Positions 53,168 to 62,226 are shown, counted from the first letter of the stretch. The stretch: DNA of 64,000 bases from an uncultured Collinsella sp. (GCA_900541135.1 UQIG01000004.1:1-64000), one strand, 5' to 3'. The notes: generated by a model not told the origin, from the letters alone. Translations and numbers: made by a program.

Positions 53168-55012
53168 TTAGCAGCCCTCCTTTGCGCAGACAGATGCGGG
53201 GGCGGCCGGAGCGGACGCGGGCACCGCGCTCCCCTGCTGGCCCTCGAGCTCCTCGCGGCGCAGCTGCGACTGGCAAATCTCGCGATAGAGCTGACATGTC
53301 GCGTAGAGCTCGTCATGCGTGCCCAGGCCCGCGACCGAGCCGTGGTCGAGTACGCAGATCATGTCGGCGTCGCGCACGGTCGAGACGCGCTGGCTTACGA
53401 TCACCGTAGTCAGCGGCAGCCCGCCCTCAGCAGCGCCACATACGCTGCGCTCGCGGATGGCATGGCGAAGCGCCGCGTCGGTCTTAAAGTCGAGCGCCGA
53501 CGCGGAGTCATCCATGATCAATATCTGAGGCGAGCCCACCAGGGCACGCGCAATGGTCAGGCGCTGGCGCTGGCCACCGCTAAAGTTCTTGCCGCCCGCC
53601 TCGACCGGGGCGTCGAGCCCCTGCGGTTTGTTGCGCACGAACTCGCTCGCCTGCGCCATGTCGAGCGCCGCCCAAAGCTCCTCATCGGTCGCAGCCTCGT
53701 CGCGCCAGGTCAGGTTGCTGCGGATAGTACCGCTCACCAGCGACGCGCGTTGCGGAACGGTCGCGACCACACGGCGCAGCTGGTCGAGCGGCCAGGCGCG
53801 CACGTCGGCGCCCATCACGCTCACGCTACCGGTGCTCGCATCGTACAGGCGCGGGATAAGCGAGACGAGCGTGGATTTGCCGCTACCCGTACCGCCGATT
53901 ATGCCAAGCGTCTTGCCCAGCGGGAGCTCCAGGGTCACATCGTTGACGGCGTTGGCAGCGCCGGCGCCAAAAGAGAAGCTCGCATGGCTCAAGCTCAGCG
54001 CAGGAACTGGAGCGGCATTGCTCGGCTTGGGCAGCGCAACCGACTGATTGCCCTCGTCGGTGATGCTCGGCTCGCAGTTGAGCACCTCGTTGATACGTGA
54101 CGCACTGGCGCTCGCCTTGGTAAAGACCACGACCAGGTTGGCGACGTACACGATGGAGGTCAGGGTCTGCGTCATGTAGTTCACAAACGCCATGACCTGG
54201 CCCTGCGTGAGCTCGCCCACGTTGACCTGAATGCCGCCCACCCACAGGATGGCGCACACACCCAGGTTCATCACCAAAAACGTCACGGGGTTGAGAATCG
54301 ACGAGAGCTTGCCCACCGCGATGGCAGTATTGGCCTGGTCATCGGCAGCTTGGGCAAAGCGCTCACGCTCGTGGTCCTCGCGCACAAAGGCGCGAACCAC
54401 GCGGGCGCCCGAAAGCCCCTCGCGGCAAATGAGCGCGATGCGGTCGAGCTTTGCCTGCAGCTGCTTGTAGTACGGAATGCAGCGCGCCATGACAAACCAA
54501 AACACCAGGCCAATGGCGGGCGTGCAAATCAAAAAGATCATGCCGAGCTTAAGGTCGATGGCAAGGGCCGCGCACATAGAGCCCACCGCCAAGAAGGGCC
54601 AGCGGATGAGCATGCGCACGCCCAGCGCCACGGCAAGCTGCACCTGGTTGACGTCGTTGGTGATGCGGGTGATAAGCGACGGCGTGCCAAAGCGGTCGAG
54701 TTCGGCATAGCTCAACTTGTTGATGTGTTGGTAGAGCGCACCGCGGATATCGGTGCCCATGCCCTGCGAGGTGAGCGCCGCCATCTTTTGGCAGACGAGC
54801 GTAAACGAGATGCCGATCACAGCCATGGCGCCAAGCAGCATACCGTAGTGGACGACGGCGTTGACATCGTGTGCGCCAATACCCTTATCGATCATCTGGG
54901 CAATCACGAGCGGTGTAAGCAGGTCAAAGATCACTTCGATCAGCTTGCACGCAGGGCCAATCACCATATAGCGGCGAAACTTACCACCAAAACGCCTGAG
55001 CAGCTCAATCAT
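53168..55012 (-). CDS. Heterodimeric ABC exporter, subunit with degenerate ATP site (second system)
   Basis: A 614-residue ABC exporter half. Walker A GGTGSGKST is normal, the signature is FSGGQRQRLTIAR, and Walker B ends ILIMDDSAS, with Asp for the catalytic Glu. It is first in the operon, the same order as in the exporter at 24-28 kb. The ATG at 55012 has GGGAG ten nt upstream; the earlier in-frame start at 55045 has none. A C-terminal Ala/Pro-rich tail ends with Cys residues (SVCAKEGC). Confidence 0.92.
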   Translation of the reverse strand: MIELLRRFGGKFRRYMVIGPACKLIEVIFDLLTPLVIAQMIDKGIGAHDVNAVVHYGMLLGAMAVIGISFTLVCQKMAALTSQGMGTDIRGALYQHINKLSYAELDRFGTPSLITRITNDVNQVQLAVALGVRMLIRWPFLAVGSMCAALAIDLKLGMIFLICTPAIGLVFWFVMARCIPYYKQLQAKLDRIALICREGLSGARVVRAFVREDHERERFAQAADDQANTAIAVGKLSSILNPVTFLVMNLGVCAILWVGGIQVNVGELTQGQVMAFVNYMTQTLTSIVYVANLVVVFTKASASASRINEVLNCEPSITDEGNQSVALPKPSNAAPVPALSLSHASFSFGAGAANAVNDVTLELPLGKTLGIIGGTGSGKSTLVSLIPRLYDASTGSVSVMGADVRAWPLDQLRRVVATVPQRASLVSGTIRSNLTWRDEAATDEELWAALDMAQASEFVRNKPQGLDAPVEAGGKNFSGGQRQRLTIARALVGSPQILIMDDSASALDFKTDAALRHAIRERSVCGAAEGGLPLTTVIVSQRVSTVRDADMICVLDHGSVAGLGTHDELYATCQLYREICQSQLRREELEGQQGSAVPASAPAAPASVCAKEGC

Positions 55013-55170
55013 GTATAGGCGCTCCCTATCATCATCCACATTCAATTCGAATCATGATAGTACCGCCACCCCAAAAGAAGCGTAAACAACTCGTCATTTC
55101 TAATGGGATTCGGTTTCCAAAGAAGCGGAAAGGCACGCGCACACCCAGCCAGTGTCGGGTCGACCGCCTG

Positions 55171-55176
55171 ATATAC
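55171..55176 (+). promoter_or_regulatory. -10 box upstream of the LANTG wall-protein gene
   Basis: TATACT 52 nt before the ATG. No convincing -35 box was seen. Confidence 0.4.
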
Positions 55177-55227
55177 TTACATTAGTGCTACCAAGTTAGT
55201 CGCCGACCCTTGAAATGAGGTGCCGAG

Positions 55228-56259
55228 ATGAACGACATTCTCGCAAGAAGAGCAAGACGAGCAACTGTGGGCATCGCCCTTTCCGCGGCACTTGTCGCGG
55301 GAATCGCCCCCGTAGCGGCGATCGCGGCAGAAACCAGCTCCCCCACCGGTGCAGTTGCCTTGCAAACGGAAGACGCGGCCGCCGCAAAAGACAAAGCGTA
55401 TGCAGCCATGCAGGAAGCGCTCAAAACCCTCGAGGCCGCAAAAGACGCCGCAAGTCCCGAGAAAATTGCGAGATTCAATGATGACATTACCCGTTTTCAA
55501 GAGTACCGCGAAAAGATGGCGGCGCAAGCCGCCGAAGGGAGGGAACTCCTTCCCACCATGCAAGCGGACGTCGATGCTGCCCAAGCCAAATACGACGGGG
55601 CCATCAACCGGGTAAGCGAGCTCCAGGCAGAATTAGAGAAGAAACATGAGATGCTTAAGACACTCGAAGCACTCGGCTACGAGGAGTTTGTCGAAACTAC
55701 TAAACAGCAAATAAAGCAGTTGCACAGTGAGATCATATCGGCAAAAACGTACGTAAACTATTGCGAAACGGAGCTCCGCGAGTTCCAGTACCGCCTCAGA
55801 AGAGAGGAAAGACGAGTTAATGACTGTGAACGTGCTGTAGAGAAATATAAAGCCGATATCGACCGGTTCACAGCCTGGCGAGATGCGCTCCTCGACAATT
55901 TGAAAAAAGCGCAAACGGCCTATGACGACGCCTGCAAGGCATACGAAGAGGCGAAAGCCGCGGCAGACAAGGCCACCTCGCCCGAGATAACGAAACCGAC
56001 CGAGACGACGCCCCCCTCCGGCTCAACGCAACCCGCCGAGGCGACACCGCCCGTTGCCTCACCTGCAACCGGCAAAGACGCCCTACCAAGCTCCACCAAG
56101 CAGGCGAACTCGAGCAGCGGCAAGCAAGCAAATACGACTGCCGGCAAGCTCGCGAACACGGGCGATGCAGCGCCGAGCGCAATCGCACTCGCAGCAGTCG
56201 CCGCCGCAGGCCTCGGAATAACCGCCACAGCCACACGCCGCATCAGGAACTCAAAATAG
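55228..56259 (+). CDS. Secreted coiled-coil wall protein with LANTG sorting signal
   Basis: A 343-residue exported protein. The signal peptide is about residues 1-34, ending AAIAA. Residues 50-255 are almost wholly helical and charged, with long heptad-like runs predicting coiled coil. A Pro/Thr/Ser-rich wall spacer (about 255-305) leads to LANTG (308-312), a hydrophobic helix and RRIRNSK. LAxTG replaces the usual LPxTG, a form associated with class E sortases of Actinobacteria. The DNA is more AT-rich than in most neighbours, which may mean transfer. GAGGTGCCGAG precedes the ATG. The role is unknown; it may be a spacer or adhesin. Confidence 0.83.
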   Translation: MNDILARRARRATVGIALSAALVAGIAPVAAIAAETSSPTGAVALQTEDAAAAKDKAYAAMQEALKTLEAAKDAASPEKIARFNDDITRFQEYREKMAAQAAEGRELLPTMQADVDAAQAKYDGAINRVSELQAELEKKHEMLKTLEALGYEEFVETTKQQIKQLHSEIISAKTYVNYCETELREFQYRLRREERRVNDCERAVEKYKADIDRFTAWRDALLDNLKKAQTAYDDACKAYEEAKAAADKATSPEITKPTETTPPSGSTQPAEATPPVASPATGKDALPSSTKQANSSSGKQANTTAGKLANTGDAAPSAIALAAVAAAGLGITATATRRIRNSK

Positions 56260-56303
56260 CTGCCAGCGGTTATTGTCTCCGCCAATTCACAAGCCCAGAG
56301 ACA

Positions 56304-56345
56304 AAAAGAGGTCCGTTTCCCCACCTAAGGAAACGGGCCTCTTTA
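56304..56345 (+). terminator. Terminator of the LANTG wall-protein gene
   Basis: AAAGAGGTCCGTTTCC…GGAAACGGGCCTCTTT stem with A/T-rich flanks, 45 nt after the stop. Confidence 0.8.
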
Positions 56346-56484
56346 ACTGCAAAAATTCAAGCAACAGCACCGCCGCCTCTTGAACCACGTAGCCATCAAT
56401 GCCCAGACAACGCCAGCAAGCCGCATTCCGCAAGGGATAGATTAAATTAGATAAACGCGCCCTTACGGGTGATTTTTGGACGAC

Positions 56485-56575
56485 GGGGGCCGGCCGGCGG
56501 CGAGGTGTTTAGTAGTCGAGCGATCCCGCAGGCGAAGCCGAGGACCAGCGAGACACCAAATACCTCGCCGCCGGC
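56485..56575. repeat. GC-rich palindrome behind the SRP RNA gene
   Basis: GGCCGGCCGGCGGCGAGGTG and the near-complement CACCAAATACCTCGCCGCCG form long arms. Lying just downstream of the SRP RNA on its own strand, it may end that transcript. Confidence 0.55.
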
Positions 56576-56606
56576 CGGGCCGTGTCGCGGCACCAAAAAG
56601 CGCCCG

Positions 56607-56712
56607 TGCGCTCGATGGATTCGGATGCCCGACAGAGGCTCCTTATGGCTGCTTCCTTCCGGACCTGACCAGATTCGGAACATGTCGTCATCCGAACCCA
56701 TCGAACGCGCTA
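56607..56712 (-). ncRNA. ffs: Small signal recognition particle RNA (4.5S type)
   Basis: Read on the minus strand, the diagnostic SRP domain IV loop TCAGGTCCGGAAGGAAGCAG is present. Flanking sequences GTTCGATGGGTTCGGATG and CATCCGAATCCATCGAGC pair to close a hairpin of about 105 nt. This RNA binds Ffh for co-translational targeting of membrane proteins. The order tRNA-Ser, tadA, SRP RNA resembles that in Bacillus. Exact ends are estimated from the closing stem. Confidence 0.93.
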
Positions 56713-56754
56713 GGCGCTCGGTATATCTTACCTGCTCCCGCCCGCCAGAGCAAG

Positions 56755-56845
56755 GTAGCTAATTTGGGACGGAGCTTTTTTGACTACTTTTGCAGCCCGA
56801 TTGCCAGAGCAGCCAATGAGTAGTCAAAATAGTCCCATCCCAAAA
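56755..56845. repeat. Diverged copy of the TTTGGGACGG inverted repeat
   Basis: AATTTGGGACGGAGCTTTTTTGACTACT… and its partial complement AGTAGTCAAAATAGTCCCATCCC; related to 51187-51297. Confidence 0.7.
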
Positions 56846-56875
56846 TGACCGGCTTGGTGCCGCACCACAGAAAGG

Positions 56876-57011
56876 ACCTATCTACTACGTTTAGGCCGCA
56901 AGGGTCAACCATAGCCGGCTTTTTCGAAAATCGGCAAGCTTTCTACCTGCGGTTTTGTTTTTGCAAATTCCGGGATGGTCGAGGGTGGCCGGTTTAACGT
57001 AGTAGATGGCC
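56876..57011. mobile_element. MITE-like element M1, copy B (inverted relative to copy A)
   Basis: 136 bp with terminal repeats CTATCTACTACGTTTAGGCC and GGTTTAACGTAGTAGATGGCC. Its reverse complement aligns end to end with 34392-34529, including the internal ACCGCAGGTAGA. Similarity continues about 15 bp beyond one end (CATTTCGTGGC). Confidence 0.75.
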
Positions 57012-57074
57012 GCATTTCGTGGCAAACGGTCCGACCAAAGACCCAAGGCAGCCAACCTCGAATGGCCATTCTCG

Positions 57075-57142
57075 AAGTTGCGGTGGAATACGGACTGAAT
57101 TGGCCCCTTAAAGGCAAAAACGCTCCGTATTTCACCGCGACT
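57075..57142. repeat. GTTGCGGTGGAATACGG palindrome, copy 2
   Basis: Same outer arms as 41527-41593 with a different centre; lies 17 nt beyond the stop codon of the tadA fusion gene. Confidence 0.75.
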
Positions 57143-57159
57143 TATCGAGGGGATGGGTT

Positions 57160-58941
57160 TTAGATACGGCCAAGGTCGTAGGATCGAGCGGCCGCTTCGC
57201 CGGCGCAGATGAGGTTGGTTGTGGCTTCTTGCGGATTAAGCGCTTGCTCCAGGTCCATGGGTTTGCGGCAAATCGGCAAAACCAAGTCAATACCCCGCTC
57301 ACACACCCCATCCAGGTTGTCAGCGCGACCGCCCACGACAGCGATCACCGGTTTGCCACACCGCTTGGCACGGCGCGCCACGCCCACCGGCGCCTTACCG
57401 GCGGCGGATTGCTCATCCATATTGCCCTCGCCTGTAATGACCAGGTCGACATCGCGCACGTGCTCGTCAAACCCCACGAGATCGAGCACCGTCTCCACAC
57501 CCGAGCGTAGCTCCGCGCCGAGCGCCAGCAACGCCGCGCCCAAGCCACCGGCAGCGCCCGCGCCGGGCACGCCAAGCACCGAGCCAAATGTCCGTGCGTT
57601 CTCGGGTGTGCGCAACAACCCCTGGGCTCGCGCCTCGAAAATTGCCGCATCGAGCAGGCGACCGTAGCCGACCATCCAGCCGTCGTATCTGCGCAGCACC
57701 TCGACATCATCCGCCGGCAGGCCCTTCTGCCCGCCAAACACCGCCAGTGCGCCGCGACGCCCTACGAGCGGATTCTCGACATCCGAAAGCACCACGACAC
57801 GCATGCCATTCAGCGCCCGAAGCGCTGGCGCCAAATCAACGCTCGCCACCTGCTCAAGGCCGGCAAGACCGGGGGCGACATCGCATCCCTGATCATCGAC
57901 CACGCGCGCGCCCAGCGCCTGCAGCATGCCGGCGCCACCGTCGTTGGTGGCACTGCCGCCCAGACCAATATAGAGTGTCCTTGCGCCCGTGCGAACTGCG
58001 CGAAGCATAAGCTCGCCCACGCCATAGGTCGAAGCCGCCAACGCCGCCGACTCCGTACAACTCGAATACCCAATACCCGCCGCCTCGGCCATCTCAATTA
58101 CAGCCGAGTCGCGCTCGTCGTCCACCAGCATCTGGGCAGACACGCGATCGCCCAAGGGACCTGCCACCTCGCAGGTCACAATCTCACCGCCGCACGCGTC
58201 GATGGCGTCGAGCGTTCCCTCGCCGCCATCCGCCAGCGGCAACGCGCGCACCTCGGCATCGGGCCACACACGGCGCATGCCCTCGGCAACCGCCGCCTCC
58301 GCCCGTGCACTCGACACGCTGCCCTTAAAGGAGTCGATCGCCAGCAGCACACGGCGGGGCCGGCGGCACGCAGGGCCAAAGTCAACCGCCTCAACGGCGA
58401 TATCTTCGGCACACGCGAGCGCCTCGGCATGAGCGACATGCGCCTCAAGATCGGCCCCACAACCGCCATCAGCGCCGCCTGCTCCGCGCAGACCGCCAAA
58501 ATAGCTAATCAGCAGCTCACGGCATTCATCCGCCAGGACCCCAGCCGTCACGTTAAACCGATGATTCAGGCGCGAGTCGGCATTCAAATCGTATAGGGAT
58601 CCCAGCGCGCCCGCCTTGGCATCGGCGGCACCGTATACGCAGCGGCCCACGCGCGCGTTGACCATGAGACCCGCGCACATGCAGCAAGGCTCGAGCGTTA
58701 CATAGACCGTGCAATCGGAAAGGCGCCAGCGGCCGAGCGGCCGAGCGGCAGCGCACAGGGCCGCGAACTCTGCATGCGCCGAAGGGTCCTGGTCGAGCTC
58801 GCGACGATTATGCGCCCGCGCGACAATCTCACCAGCACGCACCACCACAGCGCCAATGGGCACTTCGCCCACTACCGCGGCGGCGCGCGCCTCGACCAGT
58901 GCCTCGCGCATGAACTTCTCATCGATTTCGGTGATCGTCAT
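57160..58941 (-). CDS. tadA: Fusion of tRNA adenosine-34 deaminase (TadA) and glycerate kinase
   Basis: A 593-residue two-enzyme protein. Residues 1-150 are a TadA-type deaminase that makes inosine at wobble A34: HAE at 56-58 (zinc His and catalytic Glu) and PCCMC at 85-89 (zinc Cys pair). After an Ala/Gly-rich linker (about 150-196), residues 198-593 form a GarK/GlxK-type glycerate kinase (LLAIDSFKGSVSSARAE, PLADGGEGTLDA, GLGGSATNDGGAGML, VITGEGNMDEQS). That enzyme phosphorylates D-glycerate. The frame is continuous and the kinase part has no ribosome site or start of its own. The ATG at 58941 has GGAAGG upstream. tRNA-Ser is divergent 51 nt away and SRP RNA lies downstream. Confidence 0.93.
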   Translation of the reverse strand: MTITEIDEKFMREALVEARAAAVVGEVPIGAVVVRAGEIVARAHNRRELDQDPSAHAEFAALCAAARPLGRWRLSDCTVYVTLEPCCMCAGLMVNARVGRCVYGAADAKAGALGSLYDLNADSRLNHRFNVTAGVLADECRELLISYFGGLRGAGGADGGCGADLEAHVAHAEALACAEDIAVEAVDFGPACRRPRRVLLAIDSFKGSVSSARAEAAVAEGMRRVWPDAEVRALPLADGGEGTLDAIDACGGEIVTCEVAGPLGDRVSAQMLVDDERDSAVIEMAEAAGIGYSSCTESAALAASTYGVGELMLRAVRTGARTLYIGLGGSATNDGGAGMLQALGARVVDDQGCDVAPGLAGLEQVASVDLAPALRALNGMRVVVLSDVENPLVGRRGALAVFGGQKGLPADDVEVLRRYDGWMVGYGRLLDAAIFEARAQGLLRTPENARTFGSVLGVPGAGAAGGLGAALLALGAELRSGVETVLDLVGFDEHVRDVDLVITGEGNMDEQSAAGKAPVGVARRAKRCGKPVIAVVGGRADNLDGVCERGIDLVLPICRKPMDLEQALNPQEATTNLICAGEAAARSYDLGRI

Positions 58942-58992
58942 CGTTCGCCTTCCCTGTTGCAAATCCAAAACGATGCTATCATTACGACTCAC

Positions 58993-59082
58993 GGAGAGAT
59001 GGCAGAGCGGTTGAATGCGGCGGTCTTGAAAACCGTTGAGCGCGAGAGCGTTCCGGGGGTTCGAATCCCCCTCTCTCCGCCA
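58993..59082 (+). tRNA. tRNA-Ser (anticodon TGA)
   Basis: A 90-nt tRNA with the long variable arm of class II. The acceptor GGAGAGA (58993-58999) pairs with TCTCTCC (59072-59078), then discriminator G and an encoded CCA. The anticodon loop reads CTTGAAA with anticodon TGA, and the T loop is GGTTCGAATCC. It is divergent from tadA and convergent with the TetR gene, whose stop lies 3 nt beyond it. Confidence 0.97.
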
Positions 59083-59085
59083 CTT

Positions 59086-59670
59086 CTAGTGATGCACCGG
59101 TGTCATGGTCCGCTCAAACAGCGCATCGACCACGTCGGCTATCTCAGGTCGACGCTCAAGATCGTGACCCGACTCCCACCATATCGTGAAAAGTCGAATA
59201 ATACCGCCGGCGACAAACTCAGACGTCGTCTCGAGTGACACGGGGGCCAGGGCATCCTCGGCAAGCACGTTCATCACACGCTCGCGGATGGAGTGGGCAA
59301 TGCGGTCGCAAATAACGTTGGTCAACATGCCCGACATGCTGCTTGCCAAAATGTTATCCATGAGCCGCTCGTGCGCCAGAATCAAATCCATGGCATCGTC
59401 CAAAATCGCGTGCCGAAGCGCGCGCACGTCCTCGGCAGACACCGCGCCGGCCTCATCGGGCTGTTTTTGCGGCAAGCCCGACATGAGCTCATCGATATAA
59501 AAGGCGAAGTAATCGTTTTTATCGCGAAAGTGCTTATAGAACGTCGTGCGGCGAATCATGGCCCGGTCGCAAAGCATAGCAACCGTCAAATCCTCAAACC
59601 GATACTCTTCCAAAAGCTCGGTAAAGGCATCGAACAGGGCACGATAGGTTTTCTTGATGCGAAGGTCCAT
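59086..59670 (-). CDS. TetR family transcriptional regulator
   Basis: A 194-residue regulator. The helix-turn-helix segment is DLTVAMLCDRAMIRRTTFYKHFRDK, in the manner of TetR proteins with a C-terminal TetR_C_8-like domain. The ATG at 59670 has TGAGGA about 11 nt upstream; the ATG 12 nt earlier is too close to it. The long upstream open frame is noise. It is divergent from lemA and may regulate it or act elsewhere. Confidence 0.85.
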   Translation of the reverse strand: MDLRIKKTYRALFDAFTELLEEYRFEDLTVAMLCDRAMIRRTTFYKHFRDKNDYFAFYIDELMSGLPQKQPDEAGAVSAEDVRALRHAILDDAMDLILAHERLMDNILASSMSGMLTNVICDRIAHSIRERVMNVLAEDALAPVSLETTSEFVAGGIIRLFTIWWESGHDLERRPEIADVVDALFERTMTPVHH

Positions 59671-59814
59671 CCGTATCGCCATCCTCAGGGCAAAGACAAC
59701 ACTCGTCAATCTGTCGCATATCTTACACCTGTACCTCGCGCGCTTTGCCCCGGTGCCGACCCCGCCGAAAACATAACGCTTGCCGGAAAGTTCGGCACGG
59801 CAAAACGTTGCGGG

Positions 59815-59820
59815 TATACT
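59815..59820 (+). promoter_or_regulatory. -10 box of the lemA promoter
   Basis: TATACT 62 nt before the lemA start; the -35 region is weak. Confidence 0.45.
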
Positions 59821-59881
59821 AGTAGCGTTATACCAACGGCAGCTGGCGCATGCCGCCGCGGCCATTCGAAACGGAGACATC

Positions 59882-60433
59882 ATGATTACCGTCATCATCG
59901 GCATCGTTGTTGTCATTGTGATTGTCTGCGCCATCGCCGGCATCTACAACAACATGGTCACCAAGCGTAACCGCATTGATAACGCCTGGCAGAACATCGA
60001 TACGCAGCTGCAGCGCCGCAACGACCTGATCCCCAACCTGGTCGAGACCGTCAAGGGCTACGCCAAGCACGAGCAGGAGACGCTCTCCGCCGTGATCAGC
60101 GCGCGTAACACCGCCGTCAAGGCCACCACGCCCGAGGCCAAGATGGAAGCCGACAACGTGCTGACCGGTGCGCTGCGTCAGCTCTTCGCCGTAGCCGAAG
60201 CCTACCCCGATCTTAAGGCAAACACCAACTTTACGCAGCTGCAGGCATCGCTCGAGGATACCGAGAACAAGATTAGCTACGCACGCCAGAGCTACAACGA
60301 TTGCGTGCTCAGCTACAACAACGCCATTCAGACGTTCCCGGCTGTCATCTTTGCCGGCATCTTTCAGTTTAAGGAGCGCCAGGGCTTCGAGGCCGCCGAA
60401 GCAGCCCGCCAGGCCCCGACCGTCAAGTTCTAG
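59882..60433 (+). CDS. LemA family protein
   Basis: A 183-residue protein with an N-terminal membrane helix (MITVIIGIVVVIVIVCAIAG) and a helical-bundle domain. The family signature is NRIDNAWQNIDTQLQRRNDLIPNLVETVKGY. The biochemical role of LemA is not known; it is a widely conserved membrane protein. No HtpX or TPM partner gene is adjacent. CGGAGACATC precedes the ATG. Confidence 0.95.
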   Translation: MITVIIGIVVVIVIVCAIAGIYNNMVTKRNRIDNAWQNIDTQLQRRNDLIPNLVETVKGYAKHEQETLSAVISARNTAVKATTPEAKMEADNVLTGALRQLFAVAEAYPDLKANTNFTQLQASLEDTENKISYARQSYNDCVLSYNNAIQTFPAVIFAGIFQFKERQGFEAAEAARQAPTVKF

Positions 60434-60469
60434 TAGTTTGACAGCGCATCCTTAATCGGCCAAATGTAT

Positions 60470-60515
60470 AAACCGCCCCGTCGAGTGCATACTTCGACGG
60501 GGCGGTTTCCTTTTT
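60470..60515 (+). terminator. Terminator of lemA
   Basis: AACCGCCCCGTCGA…TCGACGGGGCGGTT stem followed by TCCTTTTT. Confidence 0.9.
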
Positions 60516-60521
60516 CGCAAA

Positions 60522-60757
60522 GGTCCCCCTCTAAGCGCCGTGCATTTTTAGGAGTATTCAACATAACCAAGAGCTTCGGGCGCCACGATAAGTGCCAAAG
60601 GCCGCGAATATCCCTGCAAATCAAACGCTGCCAGCCCATAACCCCGCCCATCATCCGTAGAAAACATCGAGAACTCCCGATTTTTTGCCCGAGGTCGGTA
60701 TGCAGGGGCCTTCGATTGCAGAATACTCGCAAAAATGCACGTCGCCACCACCCCCAC
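60522..60757. mobile_element. MITE-like element M2, copy B
   Basis: 236 bp with terminal inverted repeats sharing CGTGCATTTTT and GAGTATTC with copy A at 36785-36991 (GTGCAAAAT, GAGTATTC). The inner sequence differs between copies. Like copy A it is followed at once by a GC-rich palindrome. Together they occupy the gap 60516-60912. Confidence 0.65.
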
Positions 60758-60780
60758 ATGGCGCGAACCAAAACAAAAGC

Positions 60781-60887
60781 GCGACCTTCCTTTCCGGCGC
60801 ACTCCGCAGGACGAAAGAACCCCCGCCGCACGTAGTGCGCAGCGGAGGTTCTTTCATGTCCGAGGACGCGCCGGAAAGGAAGGTCGC
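60781..60887. repeat. 107-bp nested palindrome downstream of ilvE
   Basis: Perfect 20-bp outer arms (GCGACCTTCCTTTCCGGCGC and complement) enclose inner arms AAAGAACC / GGTTCTTT. It ends 25 nt past the ilvE stop and is a probable transcript end. Confidence 0.75.
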
Positions 60888-60912
60888 CCTCGGGCCGGAC
60901 AGCTAAGACAGC

Positions 60913-61965
60913 TTACGCGACGGTGTAAACCCAGTTGTGCTTGTCCTCGACAGCACCGGACTGGATGCCCGTCAGGGTCTCGCGGAGCTTCTTCATCACG
61001 GGGCCGATCTCGGTGTAGCCAGCCGGGAAGGTCACGGTCTCGTCGGCGCCGTAAACCTTGTTGTCGATCTCGCCAACCGGGGAGATGACGGCAGCGGTGC
61101 CGCACAGGCCGCACTCGACAAAGGTACCGGCCTTGACCTCGGCCCACTCGACGGGACGCTGGTCAACGGTCATGCCCAGGTCCTGAGCAACCTGAACGAG
61201 CGAACGACGGGTAATAGAGGGCAGGATGGAGTCGGTGTGCGACTGCGGAACGACGAGCGTGCCGTCCTCCTTCACGAACAGGACGTTGGCGCCGCCGGTC
61301 TCCTCAACATAGGTGCGGGACTCGGAGTCGAGATACAGGTTCTCGGCATAGCCCTCGCGATGGGCCTCCATCGTGGGCTTAAGGGACATGGCGTAGTTCA
61401 GGCCGGCCTTGATGTTGCCGGTGCCGTGCGGTGCGGCACGGTCATACTCGGAAACGCGCAGCTTGACGGGCTTGAGGCCACCCTTAAAGTACGGACCGAC
61501 CGGGGTCACGAGAATGCGGAACGTGTACTCAGGAGCGGGAGCCACGCCGATCACGTCACCGGAGCCGATCATAAACGGACGCACGTACAGGGTCGCGCCG
61601 GAACCGAAGGGCGGAACCCAGGCGGCGTTGGCAGAAACGACCTGCTTGACGGCCTCAACGAACTTGTCCTTGGGAAACGGGGGCATCTCGAGGCGCTGGG
61701 CAGAGTTATACATACGCTCGGCGTTCATGTCGGGACGGAAGCAGACGATGCTGCCGTCCTCGGCGGTGTAGGCCTTCAGGCCCTCAAAGACCTCCTGGCA
61801 GTAATGGAAGATACCGCCGCACTCGGAGACATGCAGGGTGTGGTCGGTGGTCAGGCCGCCCTCGTCCCACTCGCCATCCTTCCAATGAGCCTCGTAGCTG
61901 TAATCGGTCTTCATGTAGCCAAAGCCGAGGCTACCCCAATCGATATCCTTCTTCTCGACAGTCAT
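60913..61965 (-). CDS. ilvE: Branched-chain amino acid aminotransferase
   Basis: A 350-residue fold-type IV PLP enzyme. It transfers the amino group between glutamate and the keto acids of leucine, isoleucine and valine. The PLP Lys lies in GTGNIKAGLNYA. Other marks are HYCQEVFEGLKAY, YVRPFMIGSG and YVEETGGANVLFV. The length fits the long group of BCATs (class II). The ATG at 61965 has AAGGAG upstream; the frame extends 50 codons further without a ribosome site. No other branched-chain biosynthesis gene is nearby. Confidence 0.95.
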   Translation of the reverse strand: MTVEKKDIDWGSLGFGYMKTDYSYEAHWKDGEWDEGGLTTDHTLHVSECGGIFHYCQEVFEGLKAYTAEDGSIVCFRPDMNAERMYNSAQRLEMPPFPKDKFVEAVKQVVSANAAWVPPFGSGATLYVRPFMIGSGDVIGVAPAPEYTFRILVTPVGPYFKGGLKPVKLRVSEYDRAAPHGTGNIKAGLNYAMSLKPTMEAHREGYAENLYLDSESRTYVEETGGANVLFVKEDGTLVVPQSHTDSILPSITRRSLVQVAQDLGMTVDQRPVEWAEVKAGTFVECGLCGTAAVISPVGEIDNKVYGADETVTFPAGYTEIGPVMKKLRETLTGIQSGAVEDKHNWVYTVA

Positions 61966-62193
61966 ATGTCGCTCCTTACATACACAGTTGCATACTCGCG
62001 AACTCGCACGCAAGGACCGAGGCCGACCGCGTCGCAACGTCGCACACCCGGAGCGTAGAGCCGGACGGGACACGCGAGCAGCATCAAAGCCGATGGCACG
62101 TCGATTCGCATGCACGAGATTGTACTCCGCACGCGCGTCGGATAAAACGTTTTTCTTTAACTAACTAAAGTAATTTCATTTGACCGAAGCTGA

Positions 62194-62226
62194 AGAGGCC
62201 CGCCACCGTAAACGGTGACGGGCCTC
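62194..62226 (-). terminator. Hairpin behind the DedA gene
   Basis: GAGGCCCGTCACCG-TTTA-CGGTGGCGGGCCTC stem, about 30 nt after the DedA stop. The T-run is weak. Confidence 0.65.

Noticed and set aside
56447..56701. An 84-codon minus-strand frame over the SRP RNA
   Set aside because: It overlaps the structured RNA and a palindrome and has no ribosome site.
60651..60906. Small open frames on both strands over the M2 element and palindrome near ilvE
   Set aside because: They arise from the symmetrical sequence of the palindrome (the two strands encode like peptides) and have no start signals.
61966..62160. A T-box or other riboswitch in the ilvE leader
   Set aside because: No T-box sequence (TGGNACCGCG-like) or antiterminator fold was found; a short leader with a plain ribosome site is seen.
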